Assembly (NCBI GenBank): GCA_012519845.1
Contig: JAAYPK010000048.1
Coordinates: forward strand, 1-52,501
Source of the DNA: Clostridiales bacterium
Lineage (GTDB): Bacteria > Bacillota > Clostridia > Clostridiales > Clostridiaceae
DNA: 52,501 bases
Direction of reading: 5' to 3'
The notes beneath the pieces were generated by a model. That model saw only the letters and a program-made list of their open reading frames with translations. It did not search any database and was not told the DNA's origin. The position numbers and the translations under genes were made by a program. Below, piece after piece: positions 26,814 through 36,811 of this stretch (within the stretch, counting starts at the first letter, position 1; each line of letters opens with the position of its first letter).

Positions 26814-26852
26814 AAATAATTATGTATTATATAATACATAATTATTTTTTTT
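26814..26852 (+). terminator. 34-base perfect palindrome and T run after the amylase gene
   Basis: A 17-base arm (26814-26830) is followed directly by its exact complement (26831-26847), then TTTTT. It probably ends the amylase transcript. With no loop bases and only A/T pairs except two, it is weak as a terminator and could also be a protein site for the downstream oxidoreductase gene. Confidence 0.65.
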
Positions 26853-26901
26853 ATAATGTGGAATAATAAAATAAATATAATAATAAAAATGAGGTAATTA
26901 T

Positions 26902-29900
26902 ATGAGAAAAATGAAAACAATGGATGGTAATACTGCTGCAGCATATGTAGCATATTCATATTCAGAAGTAGCAACAATTTATCCAATTACTCCTTCATCA
27001 CCAATGGCTGAAAAGGTAGATGAATGGTCATCACAAGGAAAAACTAATATTTTTAATGACAAGGTTAAAGTAATAGAAATGCAATCAGAAGCTGGTGCTG
27101 CAGGTGCATTTCATGGATCATTACAAGCAGGAGTATTAACTACAACATTTACAGCTTCTCAAGGATTATTGTTAATGATACCTAATATGTATAAAATTGC
27201 AGGGGAAATGCTTCCAGGGGTAATTCATGTAGCTGCAAGAGCATTAGCTACATCAGCTTTAAATATATTTGGAGATCACCAAGATGTAATGGCAATAAGA
27301 CAAACTGGCTTTGCTATACTTGCAGAAGGTTCAGTTCAAGAGGTAATGGATTTATCACCAGTTGCACATTTAGCATCTATAAAAGCAAGTATGCCTTTTG
27401 TTAATTTTTTTGATGGTTTTAGAACATCTCATGAAATTCAAAAGATAGAGGTTTTAGAAGAAGAAGAATTAAGAGAATTAATTGATATGGATGCTGTTAG
27501 AAGATTTAGAGAAAAGGCTATGAATCCTAGTCATCCGGACACAAGAGGTACAGCACAAAATCCAGATATTTATTTTCAAACTAGAGAAAGTGTTAATAGA
27601 TTCTATAATGATATACCTGATATTGTTGAGGAATATATGAGTAAAATTACAAAATTAACAGGTCGTGAATATCATTGTTTTGATTATTATGGGGATCCTA
27701 ATGCAGATAGAATTATTGTTGCAATGGGTTCTGTAATAGAAGTAATTGAAGAGACTATTGATTATTTATTATCTAAAGGTGAAAAGGTAGGATTAGTAAA
27801 AGTTAGATTATACAGACCATTTTCAATGGAAAGATTTTTGAAAGTCATTCCTAAATCAGTAACAAAAATTGCGGTTCTAGATAGAACAAAAGAGCCAGGC
27901 TCAACAGGAGAACCATTATATTTAGATGTATTAAGAGCCTTTTATAGTTCAAACAGTAATCCAACAATAATAGGAGGAAGATTTGGTTTAGGTTCAAAGG
28001 ATCCTTATCCAGAACATATTATGGCCGTGTTTGATAATTTACAAAGTGAAAATCCTAAAAATGGTTTTACCATTGGAATTGAAGACGATGTAACATTAAC
28101 ATCTTTAAATATACCAATATGTAATGATTTAGAGAAAGAAGGAATTAAAGAATGTAAGTTTTGGGGATTAGGATCAGATGGAACAGTAGGGGCTAATAAA
28201 AGTGCAATAAAAATAATAGGGGAACATACTGATATGTTTGCTCAAGGGTATTTTTATTATGATTCCAAAAAATCTGGTGGAATAACTGTATCACATTTAA
28301 GGTTTGGAAATAAACCAATAAAATCACCTTATTTAATTAATAAAGCAGACTTTATTGCTTGTCATAATCAATCCTATGTTTTTAAATATGATGTTATTGA
28401 AGGATTAAAGAAAAATGGAAAATTTTTATTAAATACAATATGGAATGAGGAAGAATTAAGTGAAAAACTTCCAAGTAAATTAAAAAAATATATTTATCAG
28501 AATAATATAGACTTTTATATCATTAATGGAGTAAAAATTGCATCAGAAATAGGTCTTGGTGGTAGAATAAACATGATTATGCAAGCTGCTTTTTTCAAAA
28601 TAGCAAATATTATCCCAATAGATGATGCTGTTAAATATTTAAAAGATGCAGTTGTTAATTCATACGGTAAAAAGGGCGAAAAAGTTGTTAATATGAACTA
28701 TGAAGCTATTGATAAAGGTATAGAAGCTATAAAGAAAATTAAAGTTCCAAGTAATTGGGGTGATGACTTTCCTTCTGATGATAAGGAAGTGCAAGAAGAA
28801 AATGTACCTGAATTTATAAAAGATATAGTATATCCAATAAGTAAAGAAGAAGGTTATTCAATAAAAACTTCAACAATAATTAATCATGGAATGGAAAATG
28901 GAACATTTCCACCTGGGACATCTGCTTATGAAAAAAGAGGTATAGCAATAGAAGTACCAGAATGGATTCCTGAAAATTGTATTCAGTGTAATCAGTGCTC
29001 ATTTGTATGTCCGCACGCTTGTATTAGACCATTTTTATCAAATGAGGATGAAGTTAATAATGCTCCTGAATCTATGAAATTTGTAGAACCTAAAGGTATA
29101 AAATCAGAAGAAAAGCTTATGTATACAATAGGAGTTACTCCTTTGGATTGTACAGGATGTGGAAATTGTGCTGAAGTTTGTCCAGCACCTAAAAAAGCAT
29201 TAATTATGAAACCTAAAGAAAGTCAGAATAATCAAGTTGAAGCTTGGAATTATTCTGTAGAAAAAATTAAAAATAAAAATCCTATGAAGAAAAATACAGT
29301 TAAGGGAAGCCAATTTGAAACGCCACTTTTAGAATACTCAGGTGCCTGTGCAGGATGTGGTGAAACTCCTTATGCAAAGCTTGTAACTCAATTATTTGGA
29401 GATAGAATGATGATTGCAAATGCTACTGGATGTTCATCAATATGGGCTGCATCAACACCAGCTAGTGCATATACATCAAATCAAAAAGGGCATGGACCAG
29501 CTTGGGCAAATTCATTATTTGAGGATAATGCAGAATTTGGTCTAGGAATGCACTTAGGTTCTTCTACTATTAGAGATAGAATAGAGTTAAATGCTAGAAA
29601 AGCAATAGAATCAGAAGTAAGTGATGAAATAAAAGAAATATTAAATGAATGGATAATGTATAAAGAGGATGGAGAAAAGAGCCGTGAAATTAGTGATAAA
29701 CTAATTAGCAAAATAAGTTCACAAGATAATAAATATTTAAAGAATATTATGAGAGATAAAGAATTTTTAGTTAAAAGATCTCAATGGATATTTGGAGGAG
29801 ATGGTTGGGCTTATGATATTGGATATGGAGGTTTAGATCATGTTATTGCATCAGGTGAGAATGTAAATATTTTAGTATTTGATACTGAAATATACTCAAA

Positions 29901-30429
29901 TACTGGAGGACAATCATCTAAAGCAACATCTTTAGGTGCAGTTGCAAAATTTGCATCAGGAGGTAAGAGAGTTAAGAAGAAAGATTTAGGTATGATAGCT
30001 ATGACATATGGATATGTTTATGTAGCACAAGTTGCCATGGGTGCAGATAAGAATCAAACTTTAAAAGCCATTATGGAGGCAGAAGCTTATGATGGACCTT
30101 CATTGATAATCGCATATTCTACTTGTATAAGTCATGGAATAAAAATAGGTATGGCAAATTCTCAACTTGAAGAAAAGAAAGCTGTTGAATGTGGATATTG
30201 GAATTTATATAGATATAATCCAATGTTAAAAGGTAAAAGTAATCCATTTATTTTAGATTCTAAAGAACCAAAAGGAGATTTTAGAGAATTCTTAATGGGA
30301 GAAGTAAGATTTTCAGCAATAGCTAAAGCTTATCCAGAATTGGCTAATGAATTATTTTCTAAAACAGAAGAATATGCTAAAAATAGGTATAAGGCTTATA
30401 AAAACCTTTCGGAAAACTTTATACTTTAA
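26902..30429 (+). CDS. nifJ: Pyruvate:ferredoxin (flavodoxin) oxidoreductase
   Basis: Converts pyruvate and CoA to acetyl-CoA and CO2 while reducing ferredoxin; the central step of clostridial fermentation. 1175 aa, the single-chain homodimer form. Order: N-terminal TPP-pyrimidine domain (ATIYPITPSSPMAEKVDEW), CoA-binding and gamma domains, two 4Fe-4S motifs near 693 (CIQCNQCSFVCP) and 750 (CTGCGNCAEVCP), a third cluster's cysteines (CAGCGETPY and the late TCISHG), and the TPP-diphosphate domain near 967 (GDGWAYDIGYGG ... TEIYSNTGGQ). ATG after GAGGTAA. Monocistronic, with a two-way terminator at 30448. Confidence 0.97.
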   Translation: MRKMKTMDGNTAAAYVAYSYSEVATIYPITPSSPMAEKVDEWSSQGKTNIFNDKVKVIEMQSEAGAAGAFHGSLQAGVLTTTFTASQGLLLMIPNMYKIAGEMLPGVIHVAARALATSALNIFGDHQDVMAIRQTGFAILAEGSVQEVMDLSPVAHLASIKASMPFVNFFDGFRTSHEIQKIEVLEEEELRELIDMDAVRRFREKAMNPSHPDTRGTAQNPDIYFQTRESVNRFYNDIPDIVEEYMSKITKLTGREYHCFDYYGDPNADRIIVAMGSVIEVIEETIDYLLSKGEKVGLVKVRLYRPFSMERFLKVIPKSVTKIAVLDRTKEPGSTGEPLYLDVLRAFYSSNSNPTIIGGRFGLGSKDPYPEHIMAVFDNLQSENPKNGFTIGIEDDVTLTSLNIPICNDLEKEGIKECKFWGLGSDGTVGANKSAIKIIGEHTDMFAQGYFYYDSKKSGGITVSHLRFGNKPIKSPYLINKADFIACHNQSYVFKYDVIEGLKKNGKFLLNTIWNEEELSEKLPSKLKKYIYQNNIDFYIINGVKIASEIGLGGRINMIMQAAFFKIANIIPIDDAVKYLKDAVVNSYGKKGEKVVNMNYEAIDKGIEAIKKIKVPSNWGDDFPSDDKEVQEENVPEFIKDIVYPISKEEGYSIKTSTIINHGMENGTFPPGTSAYEKRGIAIEVPEWIPENCIQCNQCSFVCPHACIRPFLSNEDEVNNAPESMKFVEPKGIKSEEKLMYTIGVTPLDCTGCGNCAEVCPAPKKALIMKPKESQNNQVEAWNYSVEKIKNKNPMKKNTVKGSQFETPLLEYSGACAGCGETPYAKLVTQLFGDRMMIANATGCSSIWAASTPASAYTSNQKGHGPAWANSLFEDNAEFGLGMHLGSSTIRDRIELNARKAIESEVSDEIKEILNEWIMYKEDGEKSREISDKLISKISSQDNKYLKNIMRDKEFLVKRSQWIFGGDGWAYDIGYGGLDHVIASGENVNILVFDTEIYSNTGGQSSKATSLGAVAKFASGGKRVKKKDLGMIAMTYGYVYVAQVAMGADKNQTLKAIMEAEAYDGPSLIIAYSTCISHGIKIGMANSQLEEKKAVECGYWNLYRYNPMLKGKSNPFILDSKEPKGDFREFLMGEVRFSAIAKAYPELANELFSKTEEYAKNRYKAYKNLSENFIL

Positions 30430-30447
30430 ACTAATTTAGCCTAAAAC

Positions 30448-30486
30448 AAAAAATCTGTGGCATTATAAATGCTACAGATTTTTATA
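30448..30486. terminator. Terminator shared by nifJ and the permease gene
   Basis: Arms AAATCTGTGGCA / TGCTACAGATTT (one G-T pair), flanked by T on the right and A on the left, so it can serve both convergent genes. Confidence 0.85.
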
Positions 30487-30492
30487 AATAGA

Positions 30493-31818
30493 TTATCTAG
30501 AAATTTCTTTTCTCCTAAAAAACATTTTAGCTGAGAACCAAACTATTATAAATACTAATAAATAAGGGAAAAACATAGGATTGCTTATGCTTCCTATTAA
30601 TATAGTGATAGATGCCAATATTGCCATTATTGGATTGAACTTTCCTTTTAAAAAGCCATGGATTGTTCCCTTAATTCCTAGTTTAATAACTTGTATGTAT
30701 AGAATAATGTAGCATATATAGCTAAAGATTACTGCAATTTCTGATATATCAGAGTTTGGTGTTAAATCAAATTTCATAGTAACGTAGTGGATTATTAAAA
30801 ATAAAGAGGTTATAGCAAATGAACATATTGCCGAGTTTAATGATAAATCGTATTTAGGATTTATGGTATTAAACTTTTTAGCTTTTGGAATCATTCCTTT
30901 TATTCCAAGTAAATAAGGCATACGTATTGAACCTAATATTAAGCCATTTAATGTTCCAAGAACAGAAATATTAATAAATATTAATACTAGCTTTGAGCCT
31001 AAATTACCTAATAGTAAATTACTTGCATAAGCTACATGTGAATCACCAAGAGCCATAATTTTTTCTGGACCAACAAAAATACTTATTCCAACAAAATATG
31101 CTATATAAATTAATAAAATAAAAATTGGAGAAACAATTAGAGCAATAGGAAGATTTCTTTTTGGATTTTTAATTTCATGACTTATTGAAGTTGCAACAAT
31201 CCATCCGTCAAAAGAAAATGCGATAGGCACAATTGCAGCTAATAAACCACTTGATCCAATATGAAAATTCGAATTAAATGAAATATTTGATGGATCACCA
31301 AAAAGTAAACCTGATATTGCTATAAAAAATAATGGAATTAGTTTAATAATTGTTGCAGCATTTTGAAAATATCCGCCAAGTTTTTTTGAAAGTAAATTTA
31401 TCATATAAAGTAAAAGCATAGCTAAAAATCCTATTACAATTTGTCCTTCAAAAGAAATATTAATATTAAATAATTGACAGAAATAAATAGCAAAAACCCA
31501 GGAAACAACAGCTATTAAAGCTGGAAAATATAAAAATGATAAGAACCAACCAATTGAACAAGCAGTTGATAAACTACAATATTCTTCAGCATAAGCTATT
31601 ATTCCTCCAGCTTTATCACTTCTTGACGCTAATTCTTTTATACTTAATCCACCAAAAATAATTCCAGTTGCGGCTATACAAAATAATATAATACCAAGGA
31701 GTACGCTACCATTTGCTGCGATTAATATATTGTCACTTTTGAAAAAAATACCGGATCCTATTACAATACCAACAATCATTCCGATTGTAGTTAGTAAACT
31801 ATATTGATTTTTTTCCAT
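30493..31818 (-). CDS. APC family amino acid permease
   Basis: 441 aa with 12 predicted membrane helices. The helix-1 motif TIGMIVGIVIGSGIFF and the helix-6 SFDGWIVATSISHEIKNPKR segment are typical of the LAT/SteT branch of the amino acid-polyamine-organocation family. It should exchange or import amino acids; substrate not predictable. Single gene, divergent from the PAP2 gene with 143 bases between. Confidence 0.92.
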   Translation of the reverse strand: MEKNQYSLLTTIGMIVGIVIGSGIFFKSDNILIAANGSVLLGIILFCIAATGIIFGGLSIKELASRSDKAGGIIAYAEEYCSLSTACSIGWFLSFLYFPALIAVVSWVFAIYFCQLFNINISFEGQIVIGFLAMLLLYMINLLSKKLGGYFQNAATIIKLIPLFFIAISGLLFGDPSNISFNSNFHIGSSGLLAAIVPIAFSFDGWIVATSISHEIKNPKRNLPIALIVSPIFILLIYIAYFVGISIFVGPEKIMALGDSHVAYASNLLLGNLGSKLVLIFINISVLGTLNGLILGSIRMPYLLGIKGMIPKAKKFNTINPKYDLSLNSAICSFAITSLFLIIHYVTMKFDLTPNSDISEIAVIFSYICYIILYIQVIKLGIKGTIHGFLKGKFNPIMAILASITILIGSISNPMFFPYLLVFIIVWFSAKMFFRRKEISR

Positions 31819-31901
31819 AATACCTCCTAATAAATTTAATTACATTAAAATATTCTTTAGAAAGTATAGCACACTTTGCGATTAGATGTAAAATATGAAA
31901 A

Positions 31902-31930
31902 TGGACATTGTTCATTAAGTATATTATAAT
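31902..31930 (+). promoter_or_regulatory. Promoter of the PAP2 gene
   Basis: TGGACA (31902-31907), 17-base spacer, TATAAT (31925-31930), about 32 bases before the start codon. Confidence 0.72.
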
Positions 31931-31961
31931 TCTTGTTAATTATTATTATAGGAGGTAGCAA

Positions 31962-32504
31962 ATGGAGTTTTTGCAGAATTTAGATATAAATATATTAGAT
32001 TTTATTCAAAATAATATGAAGAATCCGATAATAGATAATATTATGGTATTAATAACATCACTTGGAAATGGAGGTCTATTATGGATTGCTATATCTTTGT
32101 ATTTAATTTTTATAAATAAGGATAAGAAAACTGGATATAGGATGTTGTTCTCTTTATTATTATGTTTTATTATTGGAAATCTGTTTTTAAAGAATTTAGT
32201 TGCAAGAACAAGGCCTTTTGATATAAATACTAATATGCAAATATTAATAAATAGACCTTTAGATTACTCTTTTCCATCTGGACATACAATGACTTCCTTT
32301 GCAGCGGCTATAGTATTGTTTCATAAGAATAAGAAATTTGGATTAATTGCAATTATTTTAGCTTCTCTAATTGCTTTTTCAAGATTGTATTTATATGTTC
32401 ATTACCCAACAGATGTTTTATTTGGATTACTTATAGGGATTGCTATTGGAGAGATAACTATATATGTAGCAAACCGACTTAAGAATAAAGGTTGTAAATC
32501 TTAA
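31962..32504 (+). CDS. PAP2 family membrane phosphatase
   Basis: 180 aa, about five membrane helices. All three motifs of the phosphatidic acid phosphatase type 2 family are present: KNLVARTRPF (KX6RP), PSGHT, and SRLYLYVHYPTDVLFG (SRX5HX3D). It should dephosphorylate a lipid phosphate such as undecaprenyl diphosphate or phosphatidylglycerophosphate at the outer membrane face. Start after GGAGG; monocistronic, with no clear terminator before the MATE gene. Confidence 0.93.
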   Translation: MEFLQNLDINILDFIQNNMKNPIIDNIMVLITSLGNGGLLWIAISLYLIFINKDKKTGYRMLFSLLLCFIIGNLFLKNLVARTRPFDINTNMQILINRPLDYSFPSGHTMTSFAAAIVLFHKNKKFGLIAIILASLIAFSRLYLYVHYPTDVLFGLLIGIAIGEITIYVANRLKNKGCKS

Positions 32505-32627
32505 TACTCTTATAATCCGTTATTTTACCTTTTAAGTTAATTGAATTTTTAGATAATTAGAACTATTTTCAATATATGAAAATCAAAGGATTATTGTGAT
32601 AAAATATATTTTTAATGAGGTGGTAAT

Positions 32628-33986
32628 GTGATTATAAGAAAAAGTGTCATTAAAATAGCTATACCAATAATGATTGAACAAGCTTTTATTTTATTCTTGG
32701 GGATATGTAACACTATTATGGCTGGTCATATTGGAGAAGAGGCAGTTTCAGCAGTTGGAATGGTTGATACAATTAATAACATGTTTATAGCCATATTCTC
32801 TGCTATAGCTGTAGGTGCAACAGTTGTTATTGCACAGGAAATAGGCCAGAATAAAAGTAAAGAAGTAATTAGTTCAACTGCTAGTGAAGCTTTAATATCA
32901 GGAATAATAGTATCAATAATATTGGTAATTATTATGTGGATATTCAAAAGTTCTATAATTGAATCTTTTTATGGATCAGCATCAGAAGAAGTAAAAAAAT
33001 ATTCTAACAGCTATTTTAATTTTACTTTAATCTCATACCCTTTTATTGCTGCCCAGCAAACAGCATCAGGTATATTAAGGGGATCTGGAAATACAAAGAT
33101 TCCTATGTATGTTACTGGGTTCATGAATGTTATTAATGTTATTTTAGGTTATTTATTTATTTATGGAATAGACATAAATATTTTTGGGAATTACATAAAA
33201 TTTAATTCTCTTGGAATTGAAGGTGCGGCATTAGCAATTGGAATTTCAAGGTTTATAGGTGCAATACTTATTATAGGAGTATTGTTAAGAGGCTGTGATA
33301 AAATTAAAATTAATTCACTTTTAAAAATTAAATTCAGTTTAGATATGGAAAAGAAAATCTATGGTATTGGAATACCTGCAGGTATAGAACAATTTATTTT
33401 TAATGCAGGCAAAATAATTGTTCAAATCTTTGTAGTAACTATGGGAACAGTTTCTATTACAGCAAATACCATAGGTTTTTCTGTATGTACAATTCCTAAT
33501 GTAATTGGAAATGCACTTGCCTTAGCAGGAACTACATTAGTTGGTCAATCTGTTGGGAGAGGAGACTTTAAAGGAGCAAAAGGTATATTAATATATTTAA
33601 CTAAGTTTGGAACTGTTTTTATGTTTGCAATGGGAATGATAATGGTACCAATAAGTCCCTGGTTAGCAAGTCTTTATACAGATAATATAGAAGTTATTAA
33701 TCTTTCAGCTTTGATAATTAGAATGTGCTGTTTTGCTTTACTTTTCTGGCCGATTTCTTTTATAATGTCATCAGGGTTAAAAGGAGCAGGAGACACAACA
33801 TATACAATGATAACTGCCTTTGTTGGAATGTGGATATTTAGAATATTATTTGGATATATTTTAGGAGTATATTTCAAAATGGGAATAGTAGGAATGTGGA
33901 TAGGGATGTTTGTGGACTGGCTAGTAAGAGGTATAATGTATTGTTATAGATTAAAAGGGACAAAATGGTTAAAACATAAAATATAA
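32628..33986 (+). CDS. MATE family efflux transporter
   Basis: 452 aa, 12 predicted membrane helices in two homologous halves. Typical MATE sequences are IPIMIEQAFILFLGICNTIM in helix 1 and GAGDTTYTMITAFVGMW in the second half (also GSGNTKIPMYVTGF in the first). Exports cationic drugs or metabolites using Na+ or H+. Starts with GTG at 32628 behind GAGGTGG; the ATG two bases earlier reads into a stop. Ends at a two-way terminator. Confidence 0.93.
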   Translation: MIIRKSVIKIAIPIMIEQAFILFLGICNTIMAGHIGEEAVSAVGMVDTINNMFIAIFSAIAVGATVVIAQEIGQNKSKEVISSTASEALISGIIVSIILVIIMWIFKSSIIESFYGSASEEVKKYSNSYFNFTLISYPFIAAQQTASGILRGSGNTKIPMYVTGFMNVINVILGYLFIYGIDINIFGNYIKFNSLGIEGAALAIGISRFIGAILIIGVLLRGCDKIKINSLLKIKFSLDMEKKIYGIGIPAGIEQFIFNAGKIIVQIFVVTMGTVSITANTIGFSVCTIPNVIGNALALAGTTLVGQSVGRGDFKGAKGILIYLTKFGTVFMFAMGMIMVPISPWLASLYTDNIEVINLSALIIRMCCFALLFWPISFIMSSGLKGAGDTTYTMITAFVGMWIFRILFGYILGVYFKMGIVGMWIGMFVDWLVRGIMYCYRLKGTKWLKHKI

Positions 33987-34024
33987 GGGATGTTGAAAAG
34001 TTATTTTTCAACATCCCCTTTTTT
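33985..34024. terminator. Two-way terminator between the MATE and CmpB-type genes
   Basis: Arms GGATGTTGAAAA / TTTTCAACATCC with T run on the right and A-rich left flank. The stop codon of the minus-strand gene (34001-34003) lies in the hairpin loop. Confidence 0.88.
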
Positions 34025-34804
34025 ATAAGTTGCAACCTTTTTAAATATCTTATCTTTTAAATCTCTTAATGAAGAATTAAACTTTCTAGATTTAGCTTTT
34101 GGATAGGTTTTTATTATATGAATATGAAAGTAATTAATTTTTGAAGTGGCAGCAATATAACTTTTTTTAAGCTTTTCTAATTTATTTTTTAGGACATCAT
34201 ATTCATGTTTTGAGGAAATAAAGGAACTCTCCTTAATTTCTTCATAAGTACTTTCTATTTCATTTTTAATACCATCTAAAACAGCAAGTAATTTATTAAG
34301 ATTTATTACATTATAGATAGAATATGAAAAATCTATTACAAAATATAATGATAAAATAATTACTGTAATCTTTGTGTAATTAAAGTTTAATACATATTTC
34401 TCAATAGGAGTATGAATAACTAAAGTAAGAAATAAGGATAATACTCCCCAAAATAAAGAACATTTTAAACATATGCGACCATTTAAATTAAATTTTTCAT
34501 TGGAATAATCCCAATATTTCATGGTTAATATCTTGTCCATTAACCAACTTGTAAAATACTCTAAAATAGTAGCAAAAATCATACCAAGTAAAAATATTAA
34601 TAGATAATTATTTCTAAATGGTAAAGTGACAAATAAAATAATTAAGGCACCAGAACCGTAAATTGGTAGAAAAGGACCTTTTAAAAAACCACGGTTTACT
34701 ATTCTTTTTTCGGAGAATGAAACAATAGTTGATTCAATAATCCAACCTAAAAAACAATAAATATAAAAGAATAAAGTCCATTGTAAAATATTATAAGTAA
34801 ACAT
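34001..34804 (-). CDS. CmpB-type (putative ABC-transporter type IV) membrane protein
   Basis: 267 aa. The N-terminal half has about five membrane helices with the family's typical FYIYCFLGWIIEST, RGFLKGPFLPIYGSGAL and EYFTSWLMDKI. The C-terminal half (about 175-267) is cytoplasmic, charged and helical, with likely coiled coil. The family is called putative ABC transporter CmpB, but its function is not established. Start at the ATG ending at 34804 behind AAGGTGG; the in-frame GTG outside lies in that site. Single gene, divergent from the AI-2E family gene. Confidence 0.83.
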   Translation of the reverse strand: MFTYNILQWTLFFYIYCFLGWIIESTIVSFSEKRIVNRGFLKGPFLPIYGSGALIILFVTLPFRNNYLLIFLLGMIFATILEYFTSWLMDKILTMKYWDYSNEKFNLNGRICLKCSLFWGVLSLFLTLVIHTPIEKYVLNFNYTKITVIILSLYFVIDFSYSIYNVINLNKLLAVLDGIKNEIESTYEEIKESSFISSKHEYDVLKNKLEKLKKSYIAATSKINYFHIHIIKTYPKAKSRKFNSSLRDLKDKIFKKVATYKKGDVEK

Positions 34805-34927
34805 AAAAACCACCTTTAATTCTAATGTAACTATACTTTACCATATAATTAATATTAAAAACAATAAAATTTGTCTGTTTATGCTAAGATGATTTTGTTA
34901 TATTATTATTAGAAAGTGAGGTTACAA

Positions 34928-36094
34928 ATGAAGATTAATTGGAATGAAAAATATACAACAATAGCAGTTTATACATTTATAGTATCATGTTCTATAATTA
35001 TATTTTATTTATCTTTATCACAAGTAAATATAGTATTTGAAAAGTTTCAAGAAGCTATAGTAATATTGCAACCTTTTTTTATTGGATTTGCAATTGCATA
35101 TTTACTTAATTTTATTTTAAAATTCTTTGAAAATAAAGTTTTTCAATTAGAATTATTTAATAAAATCAATTATAAAATTAAAGAGGTGTTTGGAATTATT
35201 GCCACCTATTTAGTTTCCTTTTTATTGTTAGGATTATTTTTAAAATTTGTTTTACCCCAATTATTAGATAGTATAATAGGATTAATAAACGATGTGCCAT
35301 ATTATATAGATAAATCTTCTGATTTTTTGAATAATGTTTTTAATAAACTGAATATAGATAAGGAGTATATAAGTTTAGCAAATGAAAAAGTTTCTGGAAT
35401 AATTGATTATATAATAACAATTTCTACAGAGTTAATACCTGTATTAGGGAATACAATAAAATCATTAGTATCTAGTTTATGGAATGTAATTTTAGGCATA
35501 ATAATATCTATATATTTATTAATAGATAGAAAGAGATTTATAGCATTAAGTAAAAAGCTAATTTATGGAATATTATCTAAAAATGCAGCAAATAAAACAA
35601 TAGAAATAGCATCTAGAAGTAATGAAATATTTGGAAAATTTTTATTTGGTAAAATAATTGATTCTTTTATTATTGGAATTTTAGTATTTATCATATTATC
35701 CTTAGTTAATATGCCTTATGCACTATTAATATCAGTTATAGTTGGAATAACCAATATTATTCCTTTTTTTGGACCATTCATTGGAGCTATACCATCATTT
35801 ATTATAATAGTTTTTGCAAATCCAATAAAAGGAATATGGTTCATAATAATTATATTAATTGTACAACAAATAGATGGGAATATAATTGGACCTAAAATAT
35901 TAGGAAATTCTATTGGAATATCGGCATTTTGGATACTTTTTGCTATTTTAGTAGCAGGAAAATTCTTTGGAATAGTTGGAATGATATTAGGAGTACCAAT
36001 GTTTGTAGTTATTTATTCTATTATTAAAGAATTAATAGAAAATAAGCTTCATAAAAAAGGATTAGATGTTGAAACAGAAAAATACATGAAATAA
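34928..36094 (+). CDS. AI-2E family transporter (PerM/YdiK-like)
   Basis: 388 aa, about eight membrane helices. The C-terminal half has the family pattern VGITNIIPFFGPFIGAIPS and QQIDGNIIGPKILG, plus LGVPMFVVIYSIIKE. Members include exporters of autoinducer-2 and Na+/H+ antiporters; the substrate here is unknown. ATG 34928 with GTGAGG six bases upstream. The signal peptidase gene 82 bases further on has its own extended -10 promoter. Confidence 0.9.
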   Translation: MKINWNEKYTTIAVYTFIVSCSIIIFYLSLSQVNIVFEKFQEAIVILQPFFIGFAIAYLLNFILKFFENKVFQLELFNKINYKIKEVFGIIATYLVSFLLLGLFLKFVLPQLLDSIIGLINDVPYYIDKSSDFLNNVFNKLNIDKEYISLANEKVSGIIDYIITISTELIPVLGNTIKSLVSSLWNVILGIIISIYLLIDRKRFIALSKKLIYGILSKNAANKTIEIASRSNEIFGKFLFGKIIDSFIIGILVFIILSLVNMPYALLISVIVGITNIIPFFGPFIGAIPSFIIIVFANPIKGIWFIIIILIVQQIDGNIIGPKILGNSIGISAFWILFAILVAGKFFGIVGMILGVPMFVVIYSIIKELIENKLHKKGLDVETEKYMK

Positions 36095-36122
36095 TTTTTT
36101 TTGCTAAACACTATAGATTTTA

Positions 36123-36131
36123 TGTTATAAT
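36123..36131 (+). promoter_or_regulatory. Extended -10 promoter of lepB
   Basis: TGT-TATAAT (36123-36131), a TGN extended -10; TTGCTA at 36101 is a possible -35 but with a 19-base spacer. Confidence 0.55.
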
Positions 36132-36176
36132 ATTATAATGGCAAATAAAGGATTAGGATTGTAAGGAGTAATAATT

Positions 36177-36698
36177 ATGAAAATAAAAGAGTTGTTTAAA
36201 TCTTGGGGAATTCCAATTATAATTGCAGCAATTATAGCATTATTATTAAATAAATTTGTATTTTTTATAGCTGAAATTCCATCTAAATCAATGGTACCCA
36301 CATTGAATGTAGATGATAGATTAATTGTAACAAGAGTATATAATACTGATAAAATTAATCGAGGAGATATAATTGTATTTCATTCACGTGAATATAATGA
36401 TATTTTTATAAAAAGAGTTATTGGATTACCAGGAGATAAAGTACAGGTAATTAAGGGGATAGTTTATGTTAATGGAGAAGAATTAGTAGAGGACTATATA
36501 CCAGAAGATAATAACGAATTAACATATTCAAGGGATTTTGAAGTTCCTGAAGGAAAATTTTTATTTTTCGGGGATAATAGAAAAAATTCTGATGATGCAA
36601 GAAAGTGGAAGAAGACAACTTATATTGATGGAGAGGATATTATGGGAAAAGCACAAATAAAAATATATCCTTTCAGTGATTTTAAATTTTTAAATTAG
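36177..36698 (+). CDS. lepB: Signal peptidase I
   Basis: Removes signal peptides from secreted proteins at the outer membrane face. 173 aa with one N-terminal membrane helix (about 10-30), as in Gram-positive SipS-type enzymes. Catalytic Ser38 is in IPSKSMVPTL, and the general base Lys79 in FIKRVIGLPGD; box E is GDNRKNSDDAR (usually GDNRxxSxDSR). Start after AAGGAG, and a strong terminator follows at 36712. Confidence 0.95.
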   Translation: MKIKELFKSWGIPIIIAAIIALLLNKFVFFIAEIPSKSMVPTLNVDDRLIVTRVYNTDKINRGDIIVFHSREYNDIFIKRVIGLPGDKVQVIKGIVYVNGEELVEDYIPEDNNELTYSRDFEVPEGKFLFFGDNRKNSDDARKWKKTTYIDGEDIMGKAQIKIYPFSDFKFLN

Positions 36699-36711
36699 AG
36701 TATTGTAATAT

Positions 36712-36756
36712 TAAGCTGTGTTTATTATTAATTTTTAAACACAGCTTATTTTTCTT
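36712..36756 (+). terminator. Terminator of lepB
   Basis: Arms TAAGCTGTGTTTA / TAAACACAGCTTA, perfect 13 bp, then T run. Confidence 0.9.
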
Positions 36757-36811
36757 AGAAATTTGATAGTGATTTTTAATTTGTTGATTAAATTATATAT
36801 AGGAGGGAATT

